Below, in pieces: positions 17,283 through 26,154 of a DNA stretch of 64,000 nt (within the stretch, counting starts at the first letter, position 1; each line of letters begins with the position of its first letter). The stretch is from Paenirhizobium selenitireducens ATCC BAA-1503. GTDB taxonomy: Bacteria > Pseudomonadota > Alphaproteobacteria > Rhizobiales > Rhizobiaceae. The stretch lies in contig NZ_JAEG01000002.1 of NCBI RefSeq assembly GCF_000518785.1, forward strand, positions 521,620-585,619. Direction: 5' to 3'. The notes under the pieces were generated by a model. That model saw only the letters and a list, made by a program, of their open reading frames with translations, made no database searches and was not told where the DNA came from. The translations under genes were made by a program, and so were the position numbers.

Positions 17283-18025
17283 GGGCGCGCCGTCGCCACC
17301 CCTCCCAAACCCTCCCCACAAGGGGGAGGGCTTAAACCGCCGAGCGCTCGGCGGCCTCCAGTCTTCCCCGGCGACCAATGCCGATTCTCAGCGGCTGCAG
17401 CCAAAGCCTGGCCACGATTCTTCTCCCCCCTTGTGGGGGAGATGGCCGGCAGGCCAGAGGGGGTTCTCTCCCCCTTGGTGGGGGAGAATGGAATTTCAAC
17501 ATCTTAGCTGAAAGCTAAGTGTTAGAAATTCCAAGAGAGGGGGTCGGTCGCCTCATTCCCCTCACCAGCGATTTCCTGACACCTACGCCTTCGGCCTAAG
17601 ATGCCGAAATCGCCTCCGCCGCATCCATCTGCCCTGGCTTCGCCCCCCCCTCATCCGGCCCTGCGGGCCACCTTCTCCCCGCCGGGGAGAAGAGGGAGTA
17701 CGCCGCGGCCCTTGCTGCCCCCTCGCACCCGTGGGAGCCGTCCGCCGCGACGCTTCCGGCCTCCTCGCCCCAGCGGGGAGAGGTCCGCCGAGCGTAGCGG
17801 AGGCGGGGTGAGGGGGAGGCTCGCGCATGGCCGATGGGGGCCCCGCGCCGCGCCAATGGATCTTCGCCCCCTGCCCCGACCGCATGCACCGCCCTGGCTT
17901 CGCCCCCTCCTCCGGCCCTTCGGGCCACCTTCTCCCCGACAGGGAGAAGGAGAAGCCGCCGCGACGTTTCCGGCCGCCCGCAGGAATCAGTTTCCTTCCG
18001 CCCCTCCCTGCACTAGAACGGGTCC
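17283..18025. repeat. 743-bp repeat-filled intergenic region
   Basis: No credible gene. Palindromic units are visible at 17311-17330, 17421-17451, 17470-17490, about 17646-17700, 17765-17815 and 17900-17955, of the CTCCCCC-GGGGGAG and CTTCTCCCC-GGGGAGAAG types. From about 17490 to 17600 there is a second element, with TTAGCTGAAAGCTAA between GAAATTCC-type arms, which reappears at 54955-55135. Proline- and arginine-rich frames on both strands come from repeat translation. Confidence 0.75.
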
Positions 18026-18898
18026 ATGATCTCCGCCCGCGACATGACGCCCGCCGAACTGGCCGCCCTTCTGCATTTTCATGCAGAGGCCGGTGTTGAA
18101 TGGCTGGTGGAGGACGAGCCGGTCGACCGGATCGCGGAGTTTGCCGAGCAGCGCGCCGCGCGCGAGGTTCGCGCCCCGGCCGCCATCGCCATGGCGCAGG
18201 CGACGACCGTGCAGACCTCTCCCGGGCGGACGAGGCCCGAGGCGCCGCCGCCGCCCCGTCCCGCCTCCCCGTCGGCGCTGCCGGCCATTCCCGACGAACA
18301 CGCCATCACCGAGGCGCGCTTTGCCGCCGAAAGCGCCCGTTCACTCGCCGAACTCAAGACCGCCGTCGAGGCCTTCGGCGGTTGCAATCTGAAGACCAGC
18401 GCCCGCTCGACCATCTTTGCCGCCGGCGATCCTTCGAGCCGTATCATGGTGATCGGGCCAATGCCGAGCGCCGACGACGACCGCGAGGGCATCGCCTTTT
18501 CCGGCCGTGCCGGGCTTTTGCTCGACCGCATGCTGGGCGCCATCGGCCTCAAGCGCGAGGCGATCCTGATCACCACGGTGATCCCCTGGCGGCCACCGGG
18601 CGACCGGGCGCCGTCCGTGCCGGAGGCCGCCATCTGCCGTCCGTTCATCGAACGGCAGGTGGAACTGGCTGAACCGAAGGCGGTGCTGCTGTTCGGCAAT
18701 TTCACCGCGCGCTTCTTCTTCGGCGAGACCGGCACGATCCACGCGCTGCGCGGCCAATGGCGCGACATCGCCTGCGGCAACCATGCCGTCCCGGCCATCG
18801 CCACGCTGCACCCGCAGGAACTGTTGACCGCGCCGGCCAGCAAGGCGCTCGCCTGGCGCGACCTGCAGGCCTTCGCCGCCCACCTCGCTAAGGGCTGA
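18026..18898 (+). CDS. uracil-DNA glycosylase family protein (family 4/UdgA-like)
   Basis: A 290-residue protein. An N-terminal extension (about residues 1-110, Pro/Ala-rich in the middle) precedes a UDG-fold domain. MVIGPMPSADDDREGIAFSG corresponds to the GEAPGADED/G-PF-GR active-site motif, followed by RAGLLLDRML, VIPWRPPGDRAP and ATLHPQELL. Family-4 enzymes hold a 4Fe-4S cluster with four Cys. Here only GGCNLK and AAICRPF are seen, and the usual KCRPPGNR Cys is Trp, so the cluster may be absent. The ATG at 18026 is the only good start. Confidence 0.82.
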   Translation: MISARDMTPAELAALLHFHAEAGVEWLVEDEPVDRIAEFAEQRAAREVRAPAAIAMAQATTVQTSPGRTRPEAPPPPRPASPSALPAIPDEHAITEARFAAESARSLAELKTAVEAFGGCNLKTSARSTIFAAGDPSSRIMVIGPMPSADDDREGIAFSGRAGLLLDRMLGAIGLKREAILITTVIPWRPPGDRAPSVPEAAICRPFIERQVELAEPKAVLLFGNFTARFFFGETGTIHALRGQWRDIACGNHAVPAIATLHPQELLTAPASKALAWRDLQAFAAHLAKG

Positions 18899-18978
18899 TT
18901 GTCCAAAATTTCGGCATATGTGACAACGCTATGATGTGCGTCATGCGCAGTACGCATGGCTGAGTCGCGTTCGCGCGC

Positions 18979-19007
18979 TTGCCTCAATTATGCTGCACTG
19001 CGATATA
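18979..19007 (+). promoter_or_regulatory. candidate sigma-70 promoter
   Basis: TTGCCT, a 17-base spacer and GATATA (running into TATATAC) stand about 45 bp before the small ORF at 19052, in locally AT-rich DNA. This is a plausible housekeeping promoter, recognised by reading only. Confidence 0.4.
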
Positions 19008-19051
19008 TACTGTCACTGACGGGGGGAGTCGGAAGACAAGGATTGAAGGCC

Positions 19052-19234
19052 ATGACCGTTCGCGCCCGCCCCATGCACTGCAAATTCGAGACGCTCCGCC
19101 TGGCCGCCGAGCCGATGCGCAGCGGCAAGCCCTATCACCGCAGCGGCTTCGCCACCAATGAACAGCTGACAGCGCGCATGTTCGGCCGGATCAGCCTGCC
19201 CATCGCCCTGTTCGCCGATTTTCGCGAGGCGTGA
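19052..19234 (+). CDS. small hypothetical protein
   Basis: A 60-residue basic protein of unknown function: MTVRARPMHCKFETLRL, then GKPYHRSGFATNEQLTARMF, ending LPIALFADFREA. The ATG at 19052 has AAGG nine bases upstream and a promoter-like sequence before that. The frame is also open from 18956, but that part lies over the promoter. It is followed by another small ORF. Confidence 0.5.
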   Translation: MTVRARPMHCKFETLRLAAEPMRSGKPYHRSGFATNEQLTARMFGRISLPIALFADFREA

Positions 19235-19356
19235 GGCCGACTGGCCGCGTTGATTTGGGCGACGCACAAAAGATTCGCCGGCGGCGCCTTTTCCGAGAGA
19301 CCCGCCCAAGCATCGTCCCCGAATCGGGCCATGCGAACAATGCAAAGGAATAGACC

Positions 19357-19515
19357 ATGACCACGATGTTTCACCCGCTCCGCAGCCTGAAGGCCGCCGT
19401 CACCCAGATCGGCAGCGCCATCGATGCGTCGGAAGCCTACAGCCGCGCTGCTTCGGGCCGCTCGAAGCGCGGCGCGCGTGTTGAAAGCGCCCTCGTCGGC
19501 CACATCCCGCTCTAA
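19357..19515 (+). CDS. small hypothetical protein (52 aa)
   Basis: A short frame beginning MTTMFHPLRSLKAAVTQ and ending ARVESALVGHIPL, preceded by AAAGGAATAGACC as a ribosome site. The first half looks like an amphipathic helix and the middle is Ser/Arg-rich. Function unknown. It lies 122 bp after another small ORF and converges on the winged-helix gene. The good start signal and non-repetitive composition favour a real gene. Confidence 0.5.
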   Translation: MTTMFHPLRSLKAAVTQIGSAIDASEAYSRAASGRSKRGARVESALVGHIPL

Positions 19516-19544
19516 GTCCGGTCAAGCGCCGATCACCCGGGCGG

Positions 19545-20447
19545 TCAGCCCTCCATGGCAACCACGGCCGGGACGGCCTGCCTTTGCGTCGGCAATATGC
19601 GGTCGCAGGCATGCTCGAAGGCCTGGTCGATGATCGAGAACTTGATCGCCTGCCAGCTGCAATATTCGCGCAGCAGATCGGCCATGAACCACAGGTGGGT
19701 CTTCTTGCCCTCGTCCTGCCATTGCAGTCCGCCGGCCTCGACGGCGCGGCGCAGCAGGCGCTGCAGATGGGTGCGCGACATCATGAAATGCTCGGCCATC
19801 GCGCGGGCGTCGACGCGGCCGATGTCGTAGCGATCGGCCGTCGGGTCGGTCGCCTCGATGCGCCGCACCAGTTCGTCCATCACCAGACCGCCCGCTTCCG
19901 TCCACAGGAACATCGCCACGCGCAACGGCGGCTCGCGCCAGCCGTCATGCTCGAACGAGCGGCGGGCCGTATACGGCTGGATCAGCCGGAAAAGATCGGG
20001 ATTGGTCATCATCGTCGCCGCGCGCGCACCGCCGTCCAGCCGGTCGAGCACGGTCAGGTTGGCGAACGTCCAGCGCATCATCGCATTGTAGCTGACATCG
20101 GTCGCCTCGAAGCGGCGCGGCCGGCGGCCGGGATCTCCGGCGATGCGGACAAAACGATAGGACAGAAGCTGGTCGAGGAAGTTCAGCACCGTGTTGCGGC
20201 TCGCCGCATTGCCGGAGGTGATCATGTCGCGCAGGCGCGAGGCCGTCAGCCCGGAGCCCGGCACTTCCGGGTCATGTTCGAGGTTGAGCGCGAAGGCGCA
20301 CTGGCTGAGCAGCCAGCGCTGATGGGACGACAAGAGACGCGCCAGCCGCGGATTGCCATCATACTCGCTCTGCAGTTCGACCGAATAGACGCGCAGTGCT
20401 TCCCAGAAGGCCGGGCTGTTGCGGAGTTCGTCAATCGAGAAGGCCAA
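19545..20447 (-). CDS. conserved-type hypothetical protein with two winged-helix-like regions
   Basis: A 300-residue soluble protein not assigned to a named family. Two segments look like winged helices. One is at about residues 65-115 (LTASRLRDMITSGNAASRNT, LSYRFVRIAGDPGRRPRRF). The second is near residues 215-270 (DARAMAEHFMMSRTHLQRLL, AGGLQWQDEGKKTHLWF). A tandem-wHTH DNA-binding protein is the best guess. It is read leftward from a 273-bp upstream region that also follows the EamA gene stop. No partner gene suggests its target. Confidence 0.7.
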   Translation of the reverse strand: MAFSIDELRNSPAFWEALRVYSVELQSEYDGNPRLARLLSSHQRWLLSQCAFALNLEHDPEVPGSGLTASRLRDMITSGNAASRNTVLNFLDQLLSYRFVRIAGDPGRRPRRFEATDVSYNAMMRWTFANLTVLDRLDGGARAATMMTNPDLFRLIQPYTARRSFEHDGWREPPLRVAMFLWTEAGGLVMDELVRRIEATDPTADRYDIGRVDARAMAEHFMMSRTHLQRLLRRAVEAGGLQWQDEGKKTHLWFMADLLREYCSWQAIKFSIIDQAFEHACDRILPTQRQAVPAVVAMEG

Positions 20448-20720
20448 GGATCACCCTCCCCACGACGGCGGAATGGCGACGGATGAATGCGGATTCGAGG
20501 CGGCAATGGCTGGATCGCAGCCGTCGGGCCGCCGATCAGGATGGGGTCTGTCGCTGTCCATGTTCATGCATTTCACGTCGATCGAGCCGTTTCCGCTTGT
20601 GTGACGGTATCGGCGGGCTTGTCACCGTGCCCCAACCTTCCCTCTGTTTCAACCTTTATCGCTCTGACGCAACAAAAGAATGGCAAAAGGGGATGATGAC
20701 GATCAATCTTTGCGCCGGGA

Positions 20721-21659
20721 TCAGCCCTGCGGCGTCGAGGCCTTGCGCGCCGCCCGGCGCTCGAGGCCGAGCTGGTGTTCGCGATAGATGATGAAAATCC
20801 CGGCGCCGACGACGATCGCCGCGCCGGCCAGCGTGGTCGCCGTCGGCACCTCGCCAAACAGCAGATAGGCGATGACCGAACCGAGGATGATCGAGGTGTA
20901 TTCGAAGGGTGCGACCGTCGAGACGTCGGCGTGGCGATAGCTCTCGGTCAGCAGGATCTGCCCCAGCCCGCCGAAGAAACCGGCAAGCGCCATCAGCCCC
21001 AGCGCCTGCCAGCTCAGCACCTGCCAGCCGAAGAACCAGGTGAAGGCCGAAAGCACCGAGGCGGTCAGCGAGAAGAACAGCACGATCGTCGCGGTCTTCT
21101 CCTCCCTAACGAGCTGGCGGACCTGCAGCATGGCGGCAGCGCCGAGACCGGCCGAAAGCAGGACGGCGACGGCGCCGGTCGCGGCCGCCGAGCCGAAGCC
21201 CTGCTCGCTGAACAGGGTCAGCTTTGGCCAGGAAATGATCATCACGCCGAGCATTCCGACGAAGACCGCCGTCCAGCGATAGGCGCGCACCGTCTCGCGC
21301 AGGAAGACGGCGGCAAAGACCACGGCGAGCAGCGGCATGGCATAGCCGATGGCGATCGCGTCCGGCAGCGGCAGAAGCACGAGCCCGTAGAAGCCGACCA
21401 TCATCGAGCTCACCCCGATCAAAGCCCTCTTGAGGTGACCGAACGGATTGTTGGTCTGGAAGGCGGAGCGCAGATCGCCGCGAATGGCCAGATAGGCGAG
21501 GATCGGCACGATGGCGAAGGCCGAGCGGTAGAAGGTGATCTGGCCGGAGGGCATGCCGGACCCCGCCAGCTTGATGCAGGACTGCATGCCGACGAAGACG
21601 GCAACGGAAGCGATCTTCATGAGAATGCCGCGAAGCGGACTGGAGGCGGCGATGGCCAT
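20721..21659 (-). CDS. EamA/DMT-family transporter
   Basis: A 312-residue inner-membrane protein with two EamA repeats and about 10 helices. Marks are RGILMKIASVAVFVGMQSCI at the start, LPLPDAIAIGYAMPLLAVVFA closing repeat 1, and VSTVAPFEYTSIILGSVIAY in repeat 2. It resembles RhaT/S-adenosylmethionine-type carriers; the substrate is unknown. The start MAIAASSPLRG at 21659 is chosen because the frame upstream is Arg-rich and non-membrane; no strong ribosome site is visible. Confidence 0.85.
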   Translation of the reverse strand: MAIAASSPLRGILMKIASVAVFVGMQSCIKLAGSGMPSGQITFYRSAFAIVPILAYLAIRGDLRSAFQTNNPFGHLKRALIGVSSMMVGFYGLVLLPLPDAIAIGYAMPLLAVVFAAVFLRETVRAYRWTAVFVGMLGVMIISWPKLTLFSEQGFGSAAATGAVAVLLSAGLGAAAMLQVRQLVREEKTATIVLFFSLTASVLSAFTWFFGWQVLSWQALGLMALAGFFGGLGQILLTESYRHADVSTVAPFEYTSIILGSVIAYLLFGEVPTATTLAGAAIVVGAGIFIIYREHQLGLERRAARKASTPQG

Positions 21660-22025
21660 CGGAGGTACTCGTATCTGGCAGCGGAGGCGGGGGGAGCGGC
21701 GGCACCGCAAGCGAAGGGCAAGGAAAGGTGCCACCGCCTTGGCGATTGACAGAATCCCAGTCCCAAGACTGGCACTTCCGGCGCGCCCGGACAAGGGCAA
21801 GATCAGGCCCGACAGTCTTCTTCAATCGCTCATAATATAGGCAGATGAATTAAATAGAAGCGTCCGGAACAATTGGAAGAGCATCTTCTTGCACTTCCTG
21901 TTTTATGCACCATTAACCAATATCACCAATAATACGTCAAAGTCCAAATCTTGCATTCTTCTCGGTCGCGTCGAGGCCAGGCGGCCCGCAGCTGCGCGAT
22001 CGAGTACTATCCGGTGTTCTTTGCG
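21660..22025. other. divergent intergenic region
   Basis: This lies between the leftward EamA gene and the rightward MCP-like gene. The part from about 21825 to 21960 is markedly AT-rich and probably holds promoters. A CCAGTC-CCAA-GACTGG inverted repeat sits at 21757-21772. No additional gene seen. Confidence 0.45.
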
Positions 22026-23135
22026 ATGTCCGATATTGCGGCGAAACAGAGTGTCGTCACCGCCGACCAGGCCACGCCGCGGTCCATGCGCGTCGTTACC
22101 GAAGGGATCGGCGCCGATCTCGAGCGTTTCAGCGCCGACAATACCCATATCGTCCGGCAGATCCGGCTATTGGCCATCAATGCGCTGATCGAGGCGGCCA
22201 GAGCCGGCGAGACCGGCAAGGGGTTTGCCGTCGTCGCCCACGAGGTACAGCGCCTCGCCCAGGGTGCCGCCGAAATCGCCGCGCGGTTCCAGGAGAACGT
22301 GCTCGGCCGCATCGGCCTCGGCCGGGCGATGGCGGACGCGCTGGTCAGCGAAATGGAGGGCGCGCGGCTCACCGACCTCGCCCAGACGCTGGTGCAGTTC
22401 ATCGTCCGCAACCTGTTCGAACGCACCGCCGACGTGCGCTGGTGGGCCACCGATCCGGCGCTGTGGCAGGCGCTCGGCGACCCCTCCCCCGCACGCTTTG
22501 CCTATGCCACCGAGCGGCTCGGCGTCATCAACCGCTTCTATACCGTCTATCTCGACCTCGTCATGACCGATGCGGCCGGCCGCGTCGTGGCCTCGGCCAA
22601 TCCGCGCTTCCAGCGAGGGCTGAAGGATCGCAACCTCGCCGGCGATCCCTGGTTCGAGGCGGCTAGGCATTGCGCCGACGGGGACGCCTATGTCGTCGAC
22701 CAGGTCAAGCCGAGCGCCCTGCACGAGGATCGCGACGTCTTGGTCTATGCCACCGGCATTCGCGAAGAGGGCCGGAACAAGGGCCGGCTGGTCGGAACGC
22801 TGGGCGTCTATTTCGACTGGCAGGCGCAGGGCCAGGCGATCGTCGAGAAGGAAGCCAATCTGCCGCCACAGGTGGCGGAGAAAACCGAAGTCCTGCTGCT
22901 GGACGGCGCGCTCCGGGTCATCGCCTCCAGCAATCCGGCACGCCGCTACACGCATTTCGCGCTGAACAATCCCAGCCAGGCGATGCGCGGCAGCTACTAC
23001 GACAATTCCGGCTCGATCGTCGCCTTTGCCAAGACCCTCGGCTACGAGGACTATGACGGGCTTGGCTGGTATGGCGTCATCATCCAGCAGACCGAAGACG
23101 AAGACGCCATTCGCACCGCGCTCGGCATCCGCTGA
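22026..23135 (+). CDS. soluble MCP-like protein with C-terminal cache-type sensor region
   Basis: A 369-residue protein with no transmembrane segment. Residues about 30-80 match the chemoreceptor hairpin tip ([29 protein letters not shown]), which contacts CheA/CheW. The rest resembles a cache/PDC sensor: [45 protein letters not shown]. Normal receptors have the sensor first and the signalling hairpin last, so the order is reversed and the hairpin is short. The start MSDIAAKQ at 22026 is used; the frame upstream has no signal sequence. It could modulate a cytoplasmic array or be a redox or ligand sensor. Confidence 0.75.
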   Translation: MSDIAAKQSVVTADQATPRSMRVVTEGIGADLERFSADNTHIVRQIRLLAINALIEAARAGETGKGFAVVAHEVQRLAQGAAEIAARFQENVLGRIGLGRAMADALVSEMEGARLTDLAQTLVQFIVRNLFERTADVRWWATDPALWQALGDPSPARFAYATERLGVINRFYTVYLDLVMTDAAGRVVASANPRFQRGLKDRNLAGDPWFEAARHCADGDAYVVDQVKPSALHEDRDVLVYATGIREEGRNKGRLVGTLGVYFDWQAQGQAIVEKEANLPPQVAEKTEVLLLDGALRVIASSNPARRYTHFALNNPSQAMRGSYYDNSGSIVAFAKTLGYEDYDGLGWYGVIIQQTEDEDAIRTALGIR

Positions 23136-23400
23136 TACCGCCGCCGCAGCCTGACCCAATCCGAAAGCCGTTGGCTGGCACCGTCGACGTTGAACGCTTG
23201 CGCGCAATCAATCGCAACAAGAGCGCAAATATTCGTCGGTAAACAACGCCCGTCGGACGTGGCGCGAAGTTTTATTTCTTGGCTTTTTAACAATCGTTCA
23301 GAAATGTGTGTCAGTCTCTCCGGCGAAATCACATCCTTGCACGCGCATGTTCGGGAATCGCGTTCAAGCAAGGCGCTCACGGACGAGATCAGGATAGACA

Positions 23401-26049
23401 ATGCGAACAGACACCGGCCGGATCATCAATCTGGCAGACTACCGCCCCACCGACTTCGTCCTGGAACGCGTAGACCTTACCTTCGAACTCGATCCGACCG
23501 AAACCAAGGTTGAAGCCAGACTCATCTTCCACCGGCGCGAGGGCGTCGACCCGAGTGCCCCGCTGGTGCTTGACGGCGACGAACTGAAGATGACCAGCCT
23601 GCTGTTCGACCAGATCGAAATGGCGCCCGAGCGCTATACCGAGACAGCCGACAGCCTGACGATCCGCGACCTGCCGGAAAGCGTCCCCTTCGAGATCACC
23701 GTGACGACGATCATCAATCCGGAGGCCAATACCCAGCTGATGGGCCTCTATCGGTCGAACGGCATCTACTGCACCCAGTGCGAGGCAGAAGGCTTCCGCC
23801 GCATCACCTTCTTCCCGGACCGCCCGGACGTTCTCGCCGTCTATACGGTCAACATCATCGCCGAAAAGGCCGCCAACCCGCTGCTGCTGTCGAACGGCAA
23901 CTTCCTCGGTGGCGCCGGCTATGGCGAAGGCAAGCATTTTGCCGCCTGGTTCGATCCACATCCGAAGCCGAGCTACCTGTTTGCCCTGGTCGCCGGCGAC
24001 CTCGCCGTCGTCGAGGACACCTTCGTGACCATGTCGGAACGCGAAGTGGCGCTGAAGATCTATGTCGAACATGGCAAGGAGGCCCGCGCGGCCTATGCCA
24101 TGGATGCGCTGAAGCGCTCGATGAAGTGGGACGAGGAGGTGTTCGGCCGCGAATACGATCTCGACATCTTCATGATCGTCGCCGTTTCCGACTTCAACAT
24201 GGGCGCCATGGAGAACAAGGGGCTCAACGTCTTCAACGACAAGTATGTGCTTGCCGATCCGGAGACCGCCACCGACCAGGACTATGCCAATATCGAGGCG
24301 ATCATCGCCCACGAATATTTCCACAACTGGACCGGCAACCGCATCACCTGCCGCGACTGGTTCCAGCTGTGCCTGAAGGAAGGCCTGACCGTCTATCGCG
24401 ACCATGAATTCTCCGCCGACCAGCGCTCGCGCGCCGTCAAGCGCATCGCCGAGGTCCGCCATCTGCGCTCGGAGCAGTTCCCCGAGGATACCGGCCCGCT
24501 CGCCCATCCGGTACGCCCGACCAAATACCGCGAGATCAATAACTTCTACACGACCACCGTCTACGAGAAGGGTTCCGAGGTCACCCGCATGATCGCGACC
24601 ATTCTCGGCCGCGAGGGGTTCAAGAAGGGCATGGACCTCTATTTCGAGCGCCATGACGGCGATGCCGCCACCGTCGAGGACTTCGTCAAGTGCTTCGAGG
24701 ACGCCAATGGCCGCGACCTCACCCAGTTCTCGCTCTGGTATCACCAAGCCGGCACGCCGCAGATCACGGTGTCGTCGTCCTACGATGCGAGCGCCAAGAC
24801 GCTGACCCTGTCGCTTGAGCAGATGGTCGCGGCAACGCCCGGCCAGACCGCCAAGGAGCCGATGCACATTCCGCTCAAATTCACGCTGATCGGCGAGAAC
24901 GGCGCGGAAGCTCAGCCGACCACGGTGAGCGGCGGCGAGGTGACCGGCGACGTCCTGCACCTGACCGAGCGCAGCCAGACCTTCGTGTTCAGCGGAATCG
25001 GCGCGCGGCCGGTGATTTCGCTCAACCGCGGATTCTCCGCCCCTGTGAACCTGCATTTCGCCCAGACCAAGGAAGACCTCGCCCACATCGCCCGCCACGA
25101 CAGCGACCTCTTCGCGCGCTGGCAGGCCATCACCGACCTGGCGCTGCCGAACCTGACGGCCGCCGCCAAGGCAGCCGGCGCCGGCCAGCCGGTCGAATGC
25201 GACGCCGCGCTTTGCGATGCGCTTCTGGCAATCGCCGACGACGACGGCCTCGAGCCGGCCTTCCGCGCCCAGGCCCTCGCCCTGCCGAGCGAATCCGACA
25301 TCGCCCGCGAACTCGGCGCCAACAACGATCCCGACGCGATCCACCAGGGCCGCCAGGCGGTCCTGACCGCCATCGCCAAGGCAGGGGCCGCCACTTTCCG
25401 CAGCCTCTATGACGGGCTTGCCGCCTCGACGCCGTTCAGCCCGGATGCCGCCGGTGCCGGTCGCCGGGCGCTGCGCAATGCCGCTCTCGGTTTCCTGGCG
25501 CTCAGCGAAAACAGCCCGGCCGGTGCGGCGGAGGCCTTTGCCAAGGCCGACAACATGACGGACCTGTCGCAGGCCCTCACCGTGCTCGCGCACCGCTTCC
25601 CGGATGCGACCGAGACCCATGCGGCGCTCGCCGCCTTCGAAAGCCGTTTCGCCGCCAATGCGCTGGTGCTCGACAAGTGGTTCTCGATTCAGGCGACCAT
25701 TCCGGGAGACGGCGCGCTGGAGCGCGTCATGCGCCTGATGCAGAACCCGCATTTCACCGCTTCGAACCCGAACCGGGTGCGGGCACTGATCGGCACCTTC
25801 GCCTTTGCCAACCCGACCGGTTTCAACCGTCCGGACGGCAAGGCCTATCACTTCTTCGCGGAAGAGATCCTGTCGATCGACAAGCGCAATCCCCAGCTCG
25901 CCGCCCGCCTGCTGACGGCGCTGCGCTCCTGGCGCCTGCTGGAACCCCTGCGCGCCGACCAGGCCCGCGAGGCGCTGATGACCATCGAGCGGGCGTCGCC
26001 GCTGTCGTCCGATGTCGCCGACATCGTCGAGCGCATGCTGAAGGGCTGA
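23401..26049 (+). CDS. pepN: aminopeptidase N (M1 family)
   Basis: An 882-residue zinc aminopeptidase of the M1/PepN type, cytoplasmic, trimming N-terminal residues from peptides. GAMENKGLN (about residues 268-276) binds the substrate N-terminus. HEYFHNWTGN starting at His304 is the HExxH zinc motif, and the third ligand Glu follows in LKEGLTVYRD. The start MRTDTGRIINLADYRP and C-terminal DUF3458 helical domain are typical of proteobacterial PepN, and the length is normal. AGGATAGACA precedes the ATG. A hairpin follows. Confidence 0.96.
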   Translation: MRTDTGRIINLADYRPTDFVLERVDLTFELDPTETKVEARLIFHRREGVDPSAPLVLDGDELKMTSLLFDQIEMAPERYTETADSLTIRDLPESVPFEITVTTIINPEANTQLMGLYRSNGIYCTQCEAEGFRRITFFPDRPDVLAVYTVNIIAEKAANPLLLSNGNFLGGAGYGEGKHFAAWFDPHPKPSYLFALVAGDLAVVEDTFVTMSEREVALKIYVEHGKEARAAYAMDALKRSMKWDEEVFGREYDLDIFMIVAVSDFNMGAMENKGLNVFNDKYVLADPETATDQDYANIEAIIAHEYFHNWTGNRITCRDWFQLCLKEGLTVYRDHEFSADQRSRAVKRIAEVRHLRSEQFPEDTGPLAHPVRPTKYREINNFYTTTVYEKGSEVTRMIATILGREGFKKGMDLYFERHDGDAATVEDFVKCFEDANGRDLTQFSLWYHQAGTPQITVSSSYDASAKTLTLSLEQMVAATPGQTAKEPMHIPLKFTLIGENGAEAQPTTVSGGEVTGDVLHLTERSQTFVFSGIGARPVISLNRGFSAPVNLHFAQTKEDLAHIARHDSDLFARWQAITDLALPNLTAAAKAAGAGQPVECDAALCDALLAIADDDGLEPAFRAQALALPSESDIARELGANNDPDAIHQGRQAVLTAIAKAGAATFRSLYDGLAASTPFSPDAAGAGRRALRNAALGFLALSENSPAGAAEAFAKADNMTDLSQALTVLAHRFPDATETHAALAAFESRFAANALVLDKWFSIQATIPGDGALERVMRLMQNPHFTASNPNRVRALIGTFAFANPTGFNRPDGKAYHFFAEEILSIDKRNPQLAARLLTALRSWRLLEPLRADQAREALMTIERASPLSSDVADIVERMLKG

Positions 26050-26058
26050 TCTTGAAGC

Positions 26059-26100
26059 CTTGCCTCCCGGAAGCGGTGATCACCGGCTTCGGGAGGCAAG
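26059..26100. terminator. hairpin between convergent genes
   Basis: CTTGCCTCCCG pairs perfectly with CGGGAGGCAAG, with inner AAGC/GCTT pairs, between pepN and the leftward DUF4344 gene. There is no long T-run, so it is likely a bidirectional terminator or 3'-end stabiliser. Confidence 0.6.
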
Positions 26101-26154
26101 CGCCTTGGCTGAAAGTTGAAACGCCAGGCGCGGAATTGCGGATCGCAACGGGCC

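Noticed and set aside
17283..18025. Possible CRISPR array, because of repeated short palindromes
   Set aside because: The repeats are of unequal length, at irregular spacing and in both orientations, there are no uniform spacers, and no cas gene is near.
17601..18029. Overlapping Pro/Arg-rich frames as small proteins
   Set aside because: They are translations of palindromic repeats in several frames and lack ribosome sites.
23389..25851. An 820-codon minus-strand frame opposite pepN
   Set aside because: The plus strand carries all PepN motifs. The antisense frame has no family features.
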